From contig NC_133661.1 of NCBI RefSeq assembly GCF_037893015.1, forward strand, positions 247,748,962 to 247,812,961: 64,000 nucleotides of DNA. Reading direction: 5' to 3'. Shown in pieces: positions 43,850 to 54,080 of the stretch. Position 1 is the first letter of the stretch. Every line of letters starts with the position of its first letter. The DNA is from Macrotis lagotis. Lineage: Eukaryota > Chordata > Mammalia > Peramelemorphia > Peramelidae. The position numbers were made by a program, and so were the translations under genes. Under the pieces are notes generated by a model. It made no database searches. It was not told the origin of the DNA and saw nothing but the letters and a program-made list of their open reading frames with translations.

Positions 43850-44205
43850 TATATATATCTCCATTCATTTATATACATGTATGTTATTTTCCCCTTCAGA
43901 ATGTAAGCTTCTTGAAAAAAGCGAATAGTTTAATTTTGTCTTTGTATCATTAGGGCTTAGCCTAGTGTCTGGCAGTCAGTCATAAACATTTATTATGCAC
44001 CTACTGTGTGCTGAGCACTGATCTTTAAATGGGAAATACAAAGAAAAAGACAGTTCCCATACTCCAGTAGCTCACAGTCTAGTAGGTATCTACTAGGTAG
44101 ATAGTCAGGTATCTACTGAATGCTTGTTTGAAGAACTGAAAAGAACAGCATTCAAAATGGCACTAGTGCTTAGCATAGCGCCTGGCACATAGTAGGCACT
44201 TTATG
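43850..44205. mobile_element. Three L2 3' ends in +, -, + order
   Basis: 43850-43976 (+) ends 'ttagggcttagcctagtgtctggca'. 43977-44095 (-) starts 'ataaacatttattatgcacctactgtgtgctgagcact'. 44100-44205 (+) ends 'tagcgcctggcacatagtaggcacttt'. The first two form a tail-to-tail inverted pair. Confidence 0.75.
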
Positions 44206-45055
44206 CTTTCTTTAAGCTTGACAATAACATAAAGGTTACACTGAAAGACATTGGAACACAGATCATTGCAATGACTAATATGGACTCCAGGGGATCTGCT
44301 GATGAAACTACTTCCCCTTCCATGGAGGGGTGTTGGACGACAGGTGTGGAAGAAGGCAGTCAGTTAGGCATGGTCAATAGGTCCTTTGTTTTGCATAACT
44401 GTACTTCTTTGTTACCAAAAAGGGTTCTGCTGGGGTGGGGGTGGGGGAGATTGGAACACTGGGAAAAGCCAGCATTAAAAAAAAATATCAAAAAACCATA
44501 CAAAACATGCTAGAGCTAGAATGACCTTAATAAAGGTAATCCTAGTACAAGACCCTTATTTTATGGAAGGAAAAATAAAGGCCCAAAGAGAAGTGACCTG
44601 TCTAAAGTCATATTGCTCATGAGTGTCAGGAAAGACATGGGTTTGAAGGAAAAGGAGTCAGAGTCCTGGGAAGGAAGAAGAAGAGGATGCAAAAAGTTAA
44701 GGAAATAAACATAATACCATGCTGGTCAAATACCCTAAAGGAGGACAATCATTTTTCCATCTGCTGGACACTGACTTGATGCTCTCTTTCTAATTTTTTA
44801 TCATCATACATTGGATAAGTTGGGTTAATGCTGTCCAGAAGATTCACTAGACAAAGCCAAAATAGCAACCACCATGATATTTTAGGCTGTCACTAGTCAA
44901 GGACCCTCAAATATACAGGATTTGATCCTCAATTTTCCTCTTAGCTTAATGAAACTTGGTAGAAGCCCATACCATGGGTATTTACATAAAAAATACAGCT
45001 TCAGGCACTCTTGAGCATGAAGAATGGGGGAATTATATTGGAAGAAAAAAAAGAA
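44206..45055. other. Unclassified stretch with one MIR
   Basis: 44525-44650 (-) is a diverged MIR (cttattttatggaaggaaaaataaaggcccaaag, agtcatattgctcatgag). The rest, including the plus-strand frame at 44271-44513, is not recognised. Confidence 0.5.
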
Positions 45056-45059
45056 GGAA

Positions 45060-45189
45060 ATATGTATTAATTAAATTCTTAATATGTGCTAGATATGTTA
45101 AGTATTTTTATAAATATTATTTCACTTACTTATCACAAAAACTGAATGGTACATTATTCCCATTTTACAGTTGAAGAAACTGAGGCACA
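45060..45189 (-). mobile_element. MIR fragment, cut by an L1
   Basis: 'ttaatatgtgctagatatgttaagtatttttataaatatt' and 'attcccattttacagttgaagaaactgaggcac', ending abruptly where the L1 begins. Confidence 0.8.
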
Positions 45190-45515
45190 TCCCATCATTG
45201 CAACAATCAGGGACAATTTTGGGGTATCTGCAATGGAGAATCCCTTCTGTATCCAGAGAAAGAACTGTGCAGTTTGAACAAAGACCAAAGATTATTACCT
45301 TTAATTTTTTTTAAAAAACTGCTGTCATCTTATGTAATTTTGCTCTTTTATTTTGTTTTCCTTAAGGATATGATTTCTCTCTCATCACATTCAACTTAGA
45401 TCAATGTATAGCATGGAAACAATGTAAAGACTAACAGACTGCCTTCTGTGGGGAGTGGGGGAGGGAAGTGAGATTAGGAGAATAATTATAAAATTCAAAA
45501 AAGAAATTAATTAAA
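45190..45515 (+). mobile_element. L1 3' end, 5'-truncated
   Basis: 'catcattgcaacaatcagggacaattttggggtatctgc' through 'agagaaagaactgtgcagtttgaac' and the GGGGAGTGGGGGAGGG block to an A-rich tail. The flanks AAGAAACTGAGG and AAGAAATTGAAGG may be a worn target-site duplication. Confidence 0.9.
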
Positions 45516-45625
45516 AAGAAATTGAAGGACAAACCACTATAGAATATGTTTGCTGATCGTTATAGGTGGGTACTTATTTCATTTAAAGGAAAATTTCATT
45601 TGTACCTATGCTTTCAAGTGTTTTT

Positions 45626-45774
45626 TTTTGGGGGGGGTGTTTGCAAGGCAAATAGAGTTAAGTGGCTTGCCCAAGGCCACACAGGTAATTATTAAATGTC
45701 TGAGGTCACATTTGAACTCAGGCACTCCTGACTCCAGGGCCGGTGCTCTATCCACTGTGCCACCTAGCTGCCCC
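45626..45774 (-). mobile_element. Marsupial tRNA-derived SINE (WSINE1/short type)
   Basis: Target-site duplication TCAAGTGTTTTT (45614-45625, 45775-45786). Tail replaced by a G-run, as in the copy at 42466. An 8-bp deletion removes 'agctaggt'-like sequence near 45684. The minus-strand frame over it is SINE translation, not a gene. Confidence 0.93.
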
Positions 45775-45814
45775 TCAAGTGTTTTTAATAAAAGAGTGTT
45801 GTATTTTGCCTCTC

Positions 45815-45950
45815 TTGAAATAAAAAAGAAACTGGGGCAGAAGTTAAATGACTTATCCAGGTTCATCCAGCTAATGTTTGAGGCTGGATTTGAATTCAGC
45901 TCTCCCTGACTTTAGCCCCAAGACTCTATGTATTGGGACCCAGCTGTTTC
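45815..45950 (-). mobile_element. MIR/SINE fragment
   Basis: 'aagttaaatgacttatccaggttcatccagct', 'gaggctggatttgaattcagctctccctgac' and 'gacccagctgtttc' in antisense order. Confidence 0.75.
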
Positions 45951-46024
45951 TATGTTGGGTACTTCTATGTAAGTCTTTAAGGTTGTGAAAGGGAAATGGG
46001 AAGTTATGGTCCTTTCTTTTAGTC

Positions 46025-46215
46025 AGTCATCAAACATTTGTTAATAATAATGATAATAGCTAACATTTATATAGTATTTACTATGTGCTAATTTATTTAT
46101 TGCTTTTTATATAGGTGTCATTTATATAGTGATTATGTTTCAGAGATACAAATAAAAGACAAAATATTGTCTCTGTCCTCAAGGAACAATCTCTCTAATG
46201 GAGAAGACAGTGCAT
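46025..46215 (-). mobile_element. L2 3' end with MIR-like insert
   Basis: 'agtcatcaaacatttgtta' starts the L2 tail, 'ataatagctaacatttatatagtatttactatgtgc' is MIR-like, and 'ttcagagatacaaataaaagac' plus 'tgtcctcaaggaacaatc' resume L2. Confidence 0.7.
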
Positions 46216-46224
46216 AAATAATAG

Positions 46225-46473
46225 ATTATTGCTGTTCAGTAGTATCTGACTCTTAGTGACCCAGGGGACCAAAGCACATCAATATTGTCCATGAGATCTT
46301 CTTAGAAGAGATAGTAAAGTGGCTTGCCATTTCTTTCTCCAGTTCATTTTGGAAGGATAAGGAAACTGAGGCAAACATAGTTAAACAATTTTCTCAATAT
46401 CTTCCAGCTAGTTTGGAATTAATTTGAGACTGGATTTGAATTCAGGTCTTCCTGACTCCAGGTTAGCTGCCTC
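46225..46473 (-). mobile_element. Mar1-type CORE-SINE, near full length
   Basis: 'tgctgttcagtagtatctgactcttagtgaccc', 'aagtggcttgccatttctttctccag', 'ggataaggaaactgaggcaaacatag' and 'gaattcaggtcttcctgactccagg' in antisense order. Confidence 0.88.
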
Positions 46474-46694
46474 CGAATAACAGATACATACAGAATAGAT
46501 ACCACTCCTCCAAATCTACACAATATACCTCCAGCAATGATCTATCTTCTGAATAAACACAGGTTTACTTCTCTTCCCCTGGTGATATTTGTTCCTAAAC
46601 CCAGAACAGTTCTCAATAGAAATTCACACTAGGTTCTAGAACACAATGTTGCATTTGGAAGTGGTCTTAGAAATAGTCTTGTCCTGTTTTTTTT

Positions 46695-46900
46695 AGGGTC
46701 CCCAAAGATAATTTTTATATAAATATTTTATTTTTTTTTTCAATTACATATAATGGTAGTTTCTACTGATCCATGTTTTTTTTTTGCCAAAAAAAGTCAT
46801 CCTGCTTGTTCAATTTACATTATGAAGAAATAGAGGCTCCAGTAAAGAAGTGAACTTCTTAAGGTCATACAGAGTTACACATGCTTACTCACATGTACAC
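46695..46900 (-). mobile_element. MIR remnant with an L1 3'-end scrap
   Basis: 46725-46790 reads T-run plus 'caattacatataatggtag', like the L1 3' end at 27862. 'attatgaagaaatagaggctccagtaaagaagtgaacttcttaaggtcatac' after it is MIR-like. Confidence 0.45.
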
Positions 46901-46962
46901 ACACAGAGCTTCTGTCAATTCTAAGTTCAGTTTTTAAATTGGTGCCACCTATCACCAAGACA

Positions 46963-46985
46963 CTCTCTCTCTCTCTCTCTCTCTC
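46963..46985. repeat. (CT)n microsatellite
   Basis: Eleven to twelve CT units. Confidence 0.97.
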
Positions 46986-47109
46986 ATACCAAAAGCCAAA
47001 ATTTTATCTTCCAGGACTCATCTTCTTACCCCTCTGCTCCCCAGGAATCAAGATTTCATGCATATGGAACTTCTCATTCACCTGTCTATCAGGAGAAAAG
47101 ATCATTCCC

Positions 47110-47460
47110 ATCTCCATGTGGGGAGAAATAGGCTGACCAGCACTCTTAATTAAAAGGGGGGGGGAAGGATCAGGTTGACTTCAGATAAACAGGCAGGATT
47201 AAAACAGACAGAAAGAATGGACAAGGGGCAGCTGTCAGCACTCTAGCCAATCCAGAGCGATTATTAATAACGATAAGCAGGAGAATGGGAATAATAAAGG
47301 GCTAATGAAGTGGTCCTGAAAGTGACAGCAGATGAAGTCTGATAACAGCCTGAGGTCATGGGTTACCGCTACCCTGGGGGGAGGGGGATGCAGGACCCTG
47401 CAGCCAAGAATGAGAAAAGAGACAAAAGTTCACTTAAGGTACAGGTTCAGAGTTGATAAA
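47110..47460. promoter_or_regulatory. Candidate conserved non-coding element
   Basis: Unique DNA with clustered TAAT words: CTTAATTAAAAG (47145), CGATTATTAATAACGATAAG (47259), GGGAATAATAAAGGGCTAATG (47287). It also has GGGGCAGCTGTCAGCA and AGCCAATCC (CCAAT box, 47246). No repeat signature for about 300 bp. Enhancer-like by word content; inference. Confidence 0.5.
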
Positions 47461-48254
47461 GAAGAAGATTTTCCTCCTAAAAGAAGCTAAGGGACCCAGG
47501 AATTTGAAGTTTCCCAGGCAAATTAATGTATACCCATTGTTTTTTCCATTTAAAACAAGAATTATTAAGCCTAGATGACTTTTCATCTACAAAGAGTAAA
47601 TCTGGCTGGAGTTACAGAGTTGGATGGAGGGTCAGGAGGGGGAAGGAGAGACCTTTATCTTCTATTGTACATATTCATGGCCAATGACCCTGCATACAGA
47701 TTGACATAGTTGAGTGGAGGCAGGGCTAGCTAATTAGTAACAGCGTCTAGATCTGGGTGGTGTCAGTATTGACAGACACTTATTTGACCCTTTGGAAGAT
47801 GTTTTAGTGCCCTCTATGAATTTCCTTCATCTGCATCTCAGAAAATGGTAATCTACTCAGAGAAAGAACTAAGGAGAGAAGTGAAGGCTAAAGGTTTTTG
47901 TTGTCTTGTTTTGCTTTTTATTCCAAGGAACTCTATTACTTCCAGTTTCCTGTTAAGTTTTGTGATATGCTTCCAGGGATGGAGTCACTAGGGATACTTC
48001 AAAACCTCAAATACTCAAAAGGACCAGTGATTTCATTGATTCAGGAGCCCTCTCCAATGATGCATATTTGCCCATCCCAGAGAAGAAATGTTTGAAGTGG
48101 GATAGAACACCATTAGGCAACCACCTATATCTGCCATGCAATAGAGGAAATTATTGGTACATCATGACAAACATCCATATATCCTATGAGTTAGACTGCT
48201 TTCCCTTCTATAATCAACCAATATGTCTTCACAGCTTGACCAAATCCCTTTCCA
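47461..48254. other. Unclassified non-coding stretch
   Basis: No repeat family recognised; open frames at 47898-48095 and 48068-48400 (+) have no recognised domain, and the second runs into a MIR. Confidence 0.4.
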
Positions 48255-48500
48255 GTTTCAAAGTGATGCAGTGGCTAGGGTACTGGGCCTGGAGTGAGGA
48301 AGACTTGAGTTCATCTATGAACTCAGACCCTTACAAGCTGTATGACTCTAGGCAAGTCACTTCACCTCGGTCTAGCTTAGTTTCCTCATCTATAAAATGA
48401 GGATAGCACTTACCTTCCAGGCTTGCTGAAAGGTCAAAGGAGATATTTATAAAGCCCTTAGCACAAAGTAGATACTTAAATGTCTGCTCCCTTTCTACTT
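48255..48500 (+). mobile_element. MIR/THER1 SINE, near full length
   Basis: 'aagtgatgcagtggctagggtactgggcctggagtgagg', 'ctctaggcaagtcacttcacctcgg', 'tagtttcctcatctataaaatgaggatagc' and 'ataaagcccttagcacaaagtag'. All segments in order. Confidence 0.9.
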
Positions 48501-50234
48501 TCACATTACTCATAACCATTTATGAAGCTCACCACTCATTTCTTCATACTGTCTCACCATAAAGTATCCCCTCATTCCCCCATTTCTCTTCCTCCAAACT
48601 CAGGGACACAATTGTTCCCTCTAGTCACCCTTTATTCTGGTATAGAACTCCTTTGCTATTTTCTTGGTGGGATCTAACAGAAAGGAGGCCTAATCCACTG
48701 CAATGACTGATTCCATTTCCAGGGATAAGTTCAAGAGGAGAGGAGGGAAGCAATAGAACATTGACTAGGTTTTAACAACCTAGGAGAAAAGGAAGGACTG
48801 GAAAAGGGAAGTAGTTTAGGACAACAAAAGTACTTGGGAATTAAAATCAAATGGTATTACTGTCTTCACAGAATGTTGGAAATGTAAAGATTCTTAGGGC
48901 ATATCTTGTCAAATCCTCTCTATTTCTAGATGAAGAAGGAGGCAATAAATGTTCTCTGACTCATATGGAATAATGAGAGGAAAATTGGCTCAGATACTTA
49001 TTTTATTATCTATGAGGCAATCTAGAATTTCCTGGAATTTCTCTATTCTTTCTTAAATCAGACTCTCCCAAATGATTACACCAGTCCATCTTTCCTATAG
49101 TATAAAATATATATTTACTGTTTCATTCAGGACATGTCCCTTCCCTCCCCTTCAGCACACTTATGAACAATTATACACTTGCCTAATTTCAAAACTAAAT
49201 CTAATCAAACAAAATCCTCATCTTGGGTCACAGATATGATAGAAGAGGCAGTGTTCTTCAATTTAGTGAGCTGGATGGAGAACCCCATGAAAGAACTCCA
49301 GAGACAGAATTCAAGAGTAGGTTGACTTTACCTGACTGCTGTTTTAGCTGATGTCCAGTTCTTCCTCCAATTTCTGGGATTCTCCCAAGGTTCCAGACAG
49401 ACCACATGCCCTATTTTGAAGGACTACATCTTTCTGTCCCAGGGATCATGTCTAATTATAAGACTTGTTTCCTCACGCCCTATAAAGCCCCAAACCAGTT
49501 ATAGGCTTTGTCTTCCCTAACCCAGGTAGAAATATAACCAAGAGTTATTTCCTCCTTTTGCTGTAAGAGGACCAAAATTCTTTTGCCAAATACCTGTTTC
49601 AGGATTCCAAGTTCATTATTTACTGAGCTTACTCATGTTGGACAAAGCTCCAAGTTGGCACTACTGTAACAGAGGAATCTATCTACCCCTGGCCAAATCT
49701 CATACTTCACTATCTCTAGTCCCAGTTCAGACTAAATTTTTCCACCGTACTTGACCCTTCCATGTTTATGTGTCCCAAAACCCCTGCATGAATTGTCTTC
49801 TCTGACTCTCTTCTCTGCCAGCTCTGTCCCTATGTCTTTAGCCATCCACATTTCTTGAACTTCAACAAAGGCAAGGGGTGGTCTCTTCCTACTCTATCAG
49901 GTCAAGAGGACAGAGACAGATCTATGCCACTATTCTATTCATCTTACCTTTATTAGGGAGCTAAGAAAAGGAACAAGAGTTAGATGAAAGGAAAACAATG
50001 ATCTTACATTGTAGTAACTTGTTCTTGCTTCCATCTCTTGCATGAGAAGCAGCATCTATGAGGATGTCATCTACTAGGTAGTCTAAGGAGAACAGATGAA
50101 TATTTCCTCCAATGGTTTTGACATTCCAAGACTTTTAATATTCTATTAAATCAATGGCAAACACATCTCAGGCATTCTAAACTATTAGAGTGTTCATTTC
50201 AATTAAGAAATGGGATCATAATTTAGAGTTCTTC
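48501..50234. other. Unclassified non-coding stretch
   Basis: The longest stretch (1.7 kb) with no recognised repeat, exon or motif cluster. Composition is ordinary, and no open frame above 60 codons lies inside it. Confidence 0.45.
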
Positions 50235-50350
50235 TACTCTATCCTCTCTCACTTTACAGATGAGGAAGCTGAGATGCAGAAAGTAGAAATAACTTGGTCA
50301 GGTCATAAGAGTTAGAATTTGGGCCCAGATTCTTTGACTCTAAATTCAAT
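50235..50350 (-). mobile_element. MIR fragment
   Basis: 'ctctcactttacagatgaggaagctgagatgcag' and 'ttggtcaggtcataagagttagaatttgggcccag' in antisense order. Confidence 0.75.
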
Positions 50351-50439
50351 GAATTTGAAAGGTAGAAAGAAAGTTGGAGACACAGACAAAACCATTGCTC
50401 CTAGATAAAAAAGAGAAATTTGACTAAGAAAAAAAGACT

Positions 50440-51180
50440 GCCTCAAATACTTTTCATAAAAGTATCATATTCAAGTTACATAGGGATTTAACACATATAT
50501 AAAACTGAGATGCAAAAGCAAATCAATAAATGGCCAAAAATATGAACAATTTTCAATAGAAGGTAAAATATGTGCCAATCATAATAAAACAAATACAAAT
50601 TAGTATAGCTCTGAGGTTTTATCTCAAACTTAGCAAAGTGGCAAAGATGATAAAAGATAGAAGTAATACATACTGGAGATTCTGTGGAAATACAGGCATT
50701 CTAATGTCATGTAGAATGAACCTATGAATTTGTCTGATCATTCAAGAAAACAATTTGGAATTATGTCAGAAAAGTAAGAGTCATTTATTCCCTTAAATAC
50801 AGAGAACTTGCTATCTTTAGGTCCTCCTAGATATTCCAAGGAGGTCAAAGGAGGAATTATACCATTCTTAACAAAATATTGATTGAAGCACTTTTGTAGG
50901 AGCAAAATACTGGATGAAAGTTAAGTGCCCATTGATCAGAAAATGACTGAACAAATGATGGTATATGAATATGATGGAATATTATTGTGTTATAACAAAA
51001 TAACTATGAGTTATTGAGAGAAACTTAGGAAGAATCACATGAAGTGGGGCAGAGCAAAGCAAGCAGAAACTAGAATAACACATATATGAAACACATATAT
51101 TGATCCTCTATAAAATAAGTATAATAATGTTTCATTAATTTAAGTATTGTTTTATTGATTTTTAAATTCACTGATACCTT
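50440..51180 (+). mobile_element. L1, old, ORF2 C-terminal region and start of 3' UTR
   Basis: In sense order: 'aagcaaatcaataaatggccaaaa', 'aattagtatagctctgaggttttatctcaaac', 'acaatttggaattatg', 'aatactggatgaaagttaagtgcccattgatcag', 'atgactgaacaaatgatggtatatgaat' and 'tgaagtggggcagagcaaagcaagcagaaac'. Frames are destroyed. Confidence 0.85.
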
Positions 51181-51346
51181 ATACTAAAATAAATCCAAGT
51201 TCTGATTAATATAATAACAAGTAATCCCAGAGGACTGATAATGAAATAACTTCCCTCTTTTAAGGATAGAAATGGTAGAATATGACTGTGGAATCCTATA
51301 TACAGTGACAGATGTGGTTGATGTGTCAATTCATTTTCCTTATCTA

Positions 51347-51525
51347 TAGGGAAGGGAAGGGAAGGAGAAAGGAGAAGGGAGGGGAGAGAGCAGAGAAAGG
51401 GAGAGAAGGAAGAAGGGAAGAGAACAGAGAAGGGGGGGATGAAAGAGAAGGGGAGGGCCAGAGGAAAAAGAAAGAAGAGAGAAAGGAAAGAGAGAAGAAA
51501 GAGAAAGAGAGATATATGATGGAAG
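51347..51525. repeat. Purine-only low-complexity tract
   Basis: GGGAAGGGAAGG through GAGAAAGAGA, about 180 bp nearly free of pyrimidines on the plus strand. Overlapping open frames on both strands are artefacts. Confidence 0.95.
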
Positions 51526-51569
51526 AAAACAAAATATCATTATTATTGTTTTTAAATGAAGGAAGAATA

Positions 51570-51725
51570 TGTTGGGAATAAGGAGATCAGATTTCTGGTC
51601 TTAGCCCTGCTACTAACTAGCATGATGATTGTGGGCAAGTCTCTTCATCTTATTATGAACTTCAGTTTTTCTCACCCATAGGCTGTCTGGTCTCTAAGAT
51701 TTCTTCCAGTTCTGATTCCTGTGAT
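51570..51725 (+). mobile_element. MIR fragment
   Basis: 'gatttctggtcttagccctgctactaactagc', 'gtgggcaagtctcttcatctt' and 'aagatttcttccagttctgattcctgtgata' in order. Confidence 0.75.
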
Positions 51726-52059
51726 ACCCATGTCTGATGTATGCCAGCTCCCTTGATGGCTGTGATTCTTCTGGAGACCCTCCCTAGTTCTGGGTGCCTC
51801 ATACCCTACCAGGGTGGGAGTGGGGGTTGTTCTGGGAATGGTACTTGGAAGAAAGTCAACCATTACCCTAAAAAAAAAATCAACGATCCCTGGGGTTTTT
51901 GAATGTATGAGAATACTATACTCTTATTCAGAATATATGGATGGGTAAGTTCTCTCAAAGATGTTAATACTTTTTAGAGTGGCATGAAGAATTGAATTTT
52001 CCATTAGATCTTTGTATTTGTTCCCATCCCCTATCCCCCACTTCAAGAGAAAGGCAGAC

Positions 52060-52285
52060 TGGTGGCTAGAGTGGATAGAGTGCCAGCCCTAGAGTCAGGA
52101 GGATGATGGGAGTCCAAATCCTACCTCAGATACTAGCTGTCTGATTCTAGGCAAGTCGTTTCATTCTGCTTTCCTCAGTTTCCTCAACTGTTAAATGAGT
52201 TGATGAAGGAAATGACAAACCATTCCAGTATCTTTGCCAAGAAAAACTCAAATGAGGTAATGAAGTGTCAGGCATGACCTCTCTT
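52060..52285 (+). mobile_element. Mar1-type CORE-SINE
   Basis: 'ggtggctagagtggatagagtgccagccctagagtcagg', 'cctcagtttcctcaactgttaaatgag' and 'cattccagtatctttgccaagaaaaactc'. Near full length. Confidence 0.9.
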
Positions 52286-52289
52286 TGGA

Positions 52290-52610
52290 GGTAGCTAGGT
52301 AGCATAGTGAATAGTTCAAATCCTGTCTCAGATGCTTATTAGCTGTAAAATCCTGGGCAAGTCATTGAACCTCTCTCACCCTCAGGTTCCTCAACAATCA
52401 ATATCAATCAATCAATATTTAACAAGTATTTGCTATGTGCAGGACACTGAGACAAGCAGTAGGGATGCAGTCAAAAGACAGTCTTTGCCCTTATAATCTT
52501 ATAGGGAAAATGAGAATAATAATAAAATCTGCCTTCAAGGCTTGTTGTGAAGTTGAAATGAGATAACACAAGAAAAGGGTTTTGCATATCTTAAAATACT
52601 ATAAAAAATG
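52290..52610 (+). mobile_element. MIR SINE split by an L2 3' end
   Basis: MIR head and core (ggtagctaggtagcatagtg, aatcctgggcaagtcattgaacctc, tcaggttcctcaac) stop at 52396. MIR resumes at 52504 with 'gaaaatgagaataataataaaatc'. Between them 52397-52503 (-) is an L2 tail (tatttaacaagtatttgctatgtgcaggacactg). One element was inserted into, or recombined with, the other. Confidence 0.8.
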
Positions 52611-52639
52611 TGAGCTCTCATTTTTAGAACATGTCATTA

Positions 52640-52835
52640 TTTGGGTCCTGCTTGCTGCAATATACATCAGTTCCCACAAAATTTCCTCCCAGTTCTTCCT
52701 GGCAATTCCTTCTGTAGTCACATGTGACTACATTCAGAAACCCCAAATTTTCCAACTAATATCCACTTGATGGGCACCATTTTGTTTCCAGTTCTTGGCT
52801 ACCACAAGAGCATATGTGTATATTTCTTCTCAGTG
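52640..52835 (-). mobile_element. L1 fragment, old
   Basis: Antisense ORF2-end text: 'gggtcctgcttgctgcaatatacatcagttcc', 'ccacttgatgggcacc' and 'tttccagttcttggctaccacaagagc'. Confidence 0.7.
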
Positions 52836-52849
52836 TGTCTAAGGAAGAG

Positions 52850-53090
52850 ACTGAAAATCGGTCTTTCTCCTTCTCCCCAAGGCAGTGCTGCTCCACTGCA
52901 GATGTAGCAGATGTTCCTGGGCCGCTGGCCCAGTCACTCGTTCAGAAGGAGCCAAAGATGGGGCTTTGCCCGAGCCAGGGGAATCAAGGCTAATGCGAAA
53001 CTCTGGCTCTGCCCCCATAGTCGCTGATCCCTCCACTCCAGGTCACCATGACAGATGCTGCAAACATATGTCATGAATTAATTCTCTTCG
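52850..53090. promoter_or_regulatory. Candidate conserved non-coding element
   Basis: GC-richer, CpG-bearing unique island (gggccgctggcccag, cactcgttcag, gcccgagcc, aatgcgaaactc, atagtcgctg) followed by TGAATTAATTC (53084). No repeat signature. Open frames on both strands are short and unrecognised. Confidence 0.4.
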
Positions 53091-53374
53091 TCATAGCCAC
53101 AAGAAGGGCAGGTCCTCCTCGCCTGTTTCCACCACCCTACAATTTCCCATTCTCTGAATATCTATGGTTCCAAAAAAAGGGGGATATGGTGGGGAGGGGG
53201 AGGAGATCGTTTCCTTCCTTATTCCTAATTCTGCATCTTTGGAATTTCCTTTTTCCCGAGCTTACAATTTTTCCAGTTTTACTTCATTCTTGGATAAAAC
53301 CCAGTTACTAGAAGGGAATCCAGAAATTACCTAGTCAAGCTCTTGGATTTCAGTAAGGGCTAACTGTGCTGATA
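53091..53374. other. Unclassified non-coding stretch
   Basis: No feature recognised. Confidence 0.35.
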
Positions 53375-53530
53375 ATTAGCCCTCTAACTAAGCAAGTCAC
53401 TTAATAGCTCAGTCTTAGTTTTCTCATCTGTAAAATAAGGCTATTATTTTCACATCTATCTCACAGGTCTGTTAAGAAGTAAATAAGATAGTAAGTACAT
53501 TTAAAATACTATACAAATATAAGAATCTCT
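53375..53530 (+). mobile_element. MIR fragment
   Basis: 'aagcaagtcacttaatagctcagtcttagttttctcatctgtaaaataagg' and 'tacatttaaaatactatacaaatat'. Confidence 0.8.
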
Positions 53531-53604
53531 CAGACTCCCTTGAAATTCCTCAATTTCCTTTATGAAACTATAGATTGAAATTTTTCTGATTTTTCTTTAT
53601 ATCT

Positions 53605-53830
53605 GATAATATTTATTTAGCACTTTAAGGTTTGCCAGGTCTTGACCTATTTTTCTTACTTGATCCACCAACAAGCCTGGGAGGTAGGTGCTTTTATTAG
53701 TCCCATTTTACAGATTAATAAGGTTTAAATTTAAGTGACTTGTCTAAGGTCAAGGAGTTAATGAGGATTTGAACTCTGATCATCCCTGACTCTAGGTCTC
53801 ATACACTATCTAATAAATCACCTAATTGCT
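53605..53830 (-). mobile_element. MIR/THER1 SINE
   Basis: 'taatatttatttagcactttaaggtttgcc', 'aagcctgggaggtaggtgcttttattagtcccattttacag' and 'gatttgaactctgatcatccctgactctaggtc' in antisense order. Forms an inverted pair with the MIR at 53375. Confidence 0.88.
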
Positions 53831-53837
53831 TTGTTTT

Positions 53838-54080
53838 TATTCAGTCATTTCTGTCATGTCTGATTCTTCATGATGCTTTTTGGTATTTTCTTGGTAAAGA
53901 TGCTTGGAGTGCTTTGCCATTTCCTTCTCCAATTCATTTTATGAATAGAAACTGAGGCAAACAGGGATAAGTGACTTACCCAGGGTCATATAGCTAGTAA
54001 GTGTTTGAGACCCTTTTTGAACTCAGACTTCCTGACTTCAGGCCTGGCACTCTATTCACCTGGCTGCCCACCTAGCTTCC
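53838..54080 (-). mobile_element. Mar1-type CORE-SINE, near full length
   Basis: 'tttctgtcatgtctgattcttcatgatgc', 'gatgcttggagtgctttgccatttccttctcc', 'gtgacttacccagggtcatatagctagtaagtg' and 'cttcctgacttcaggcctggcactctattcacc'. Confidence 0.92.

Noticed and set aside
45606-45866. 86-codon minus-strand frame with GQLGGTVDRAPALESG
   Set aside because: It is the sense translation of the SINE at 45626; the same peptide pattern appears at other SINE copies such as 31449.
51312-51581. 89-codon Arg/Glu/Lys-rich frame
   Set aside because: Translation of a purine-only tract.
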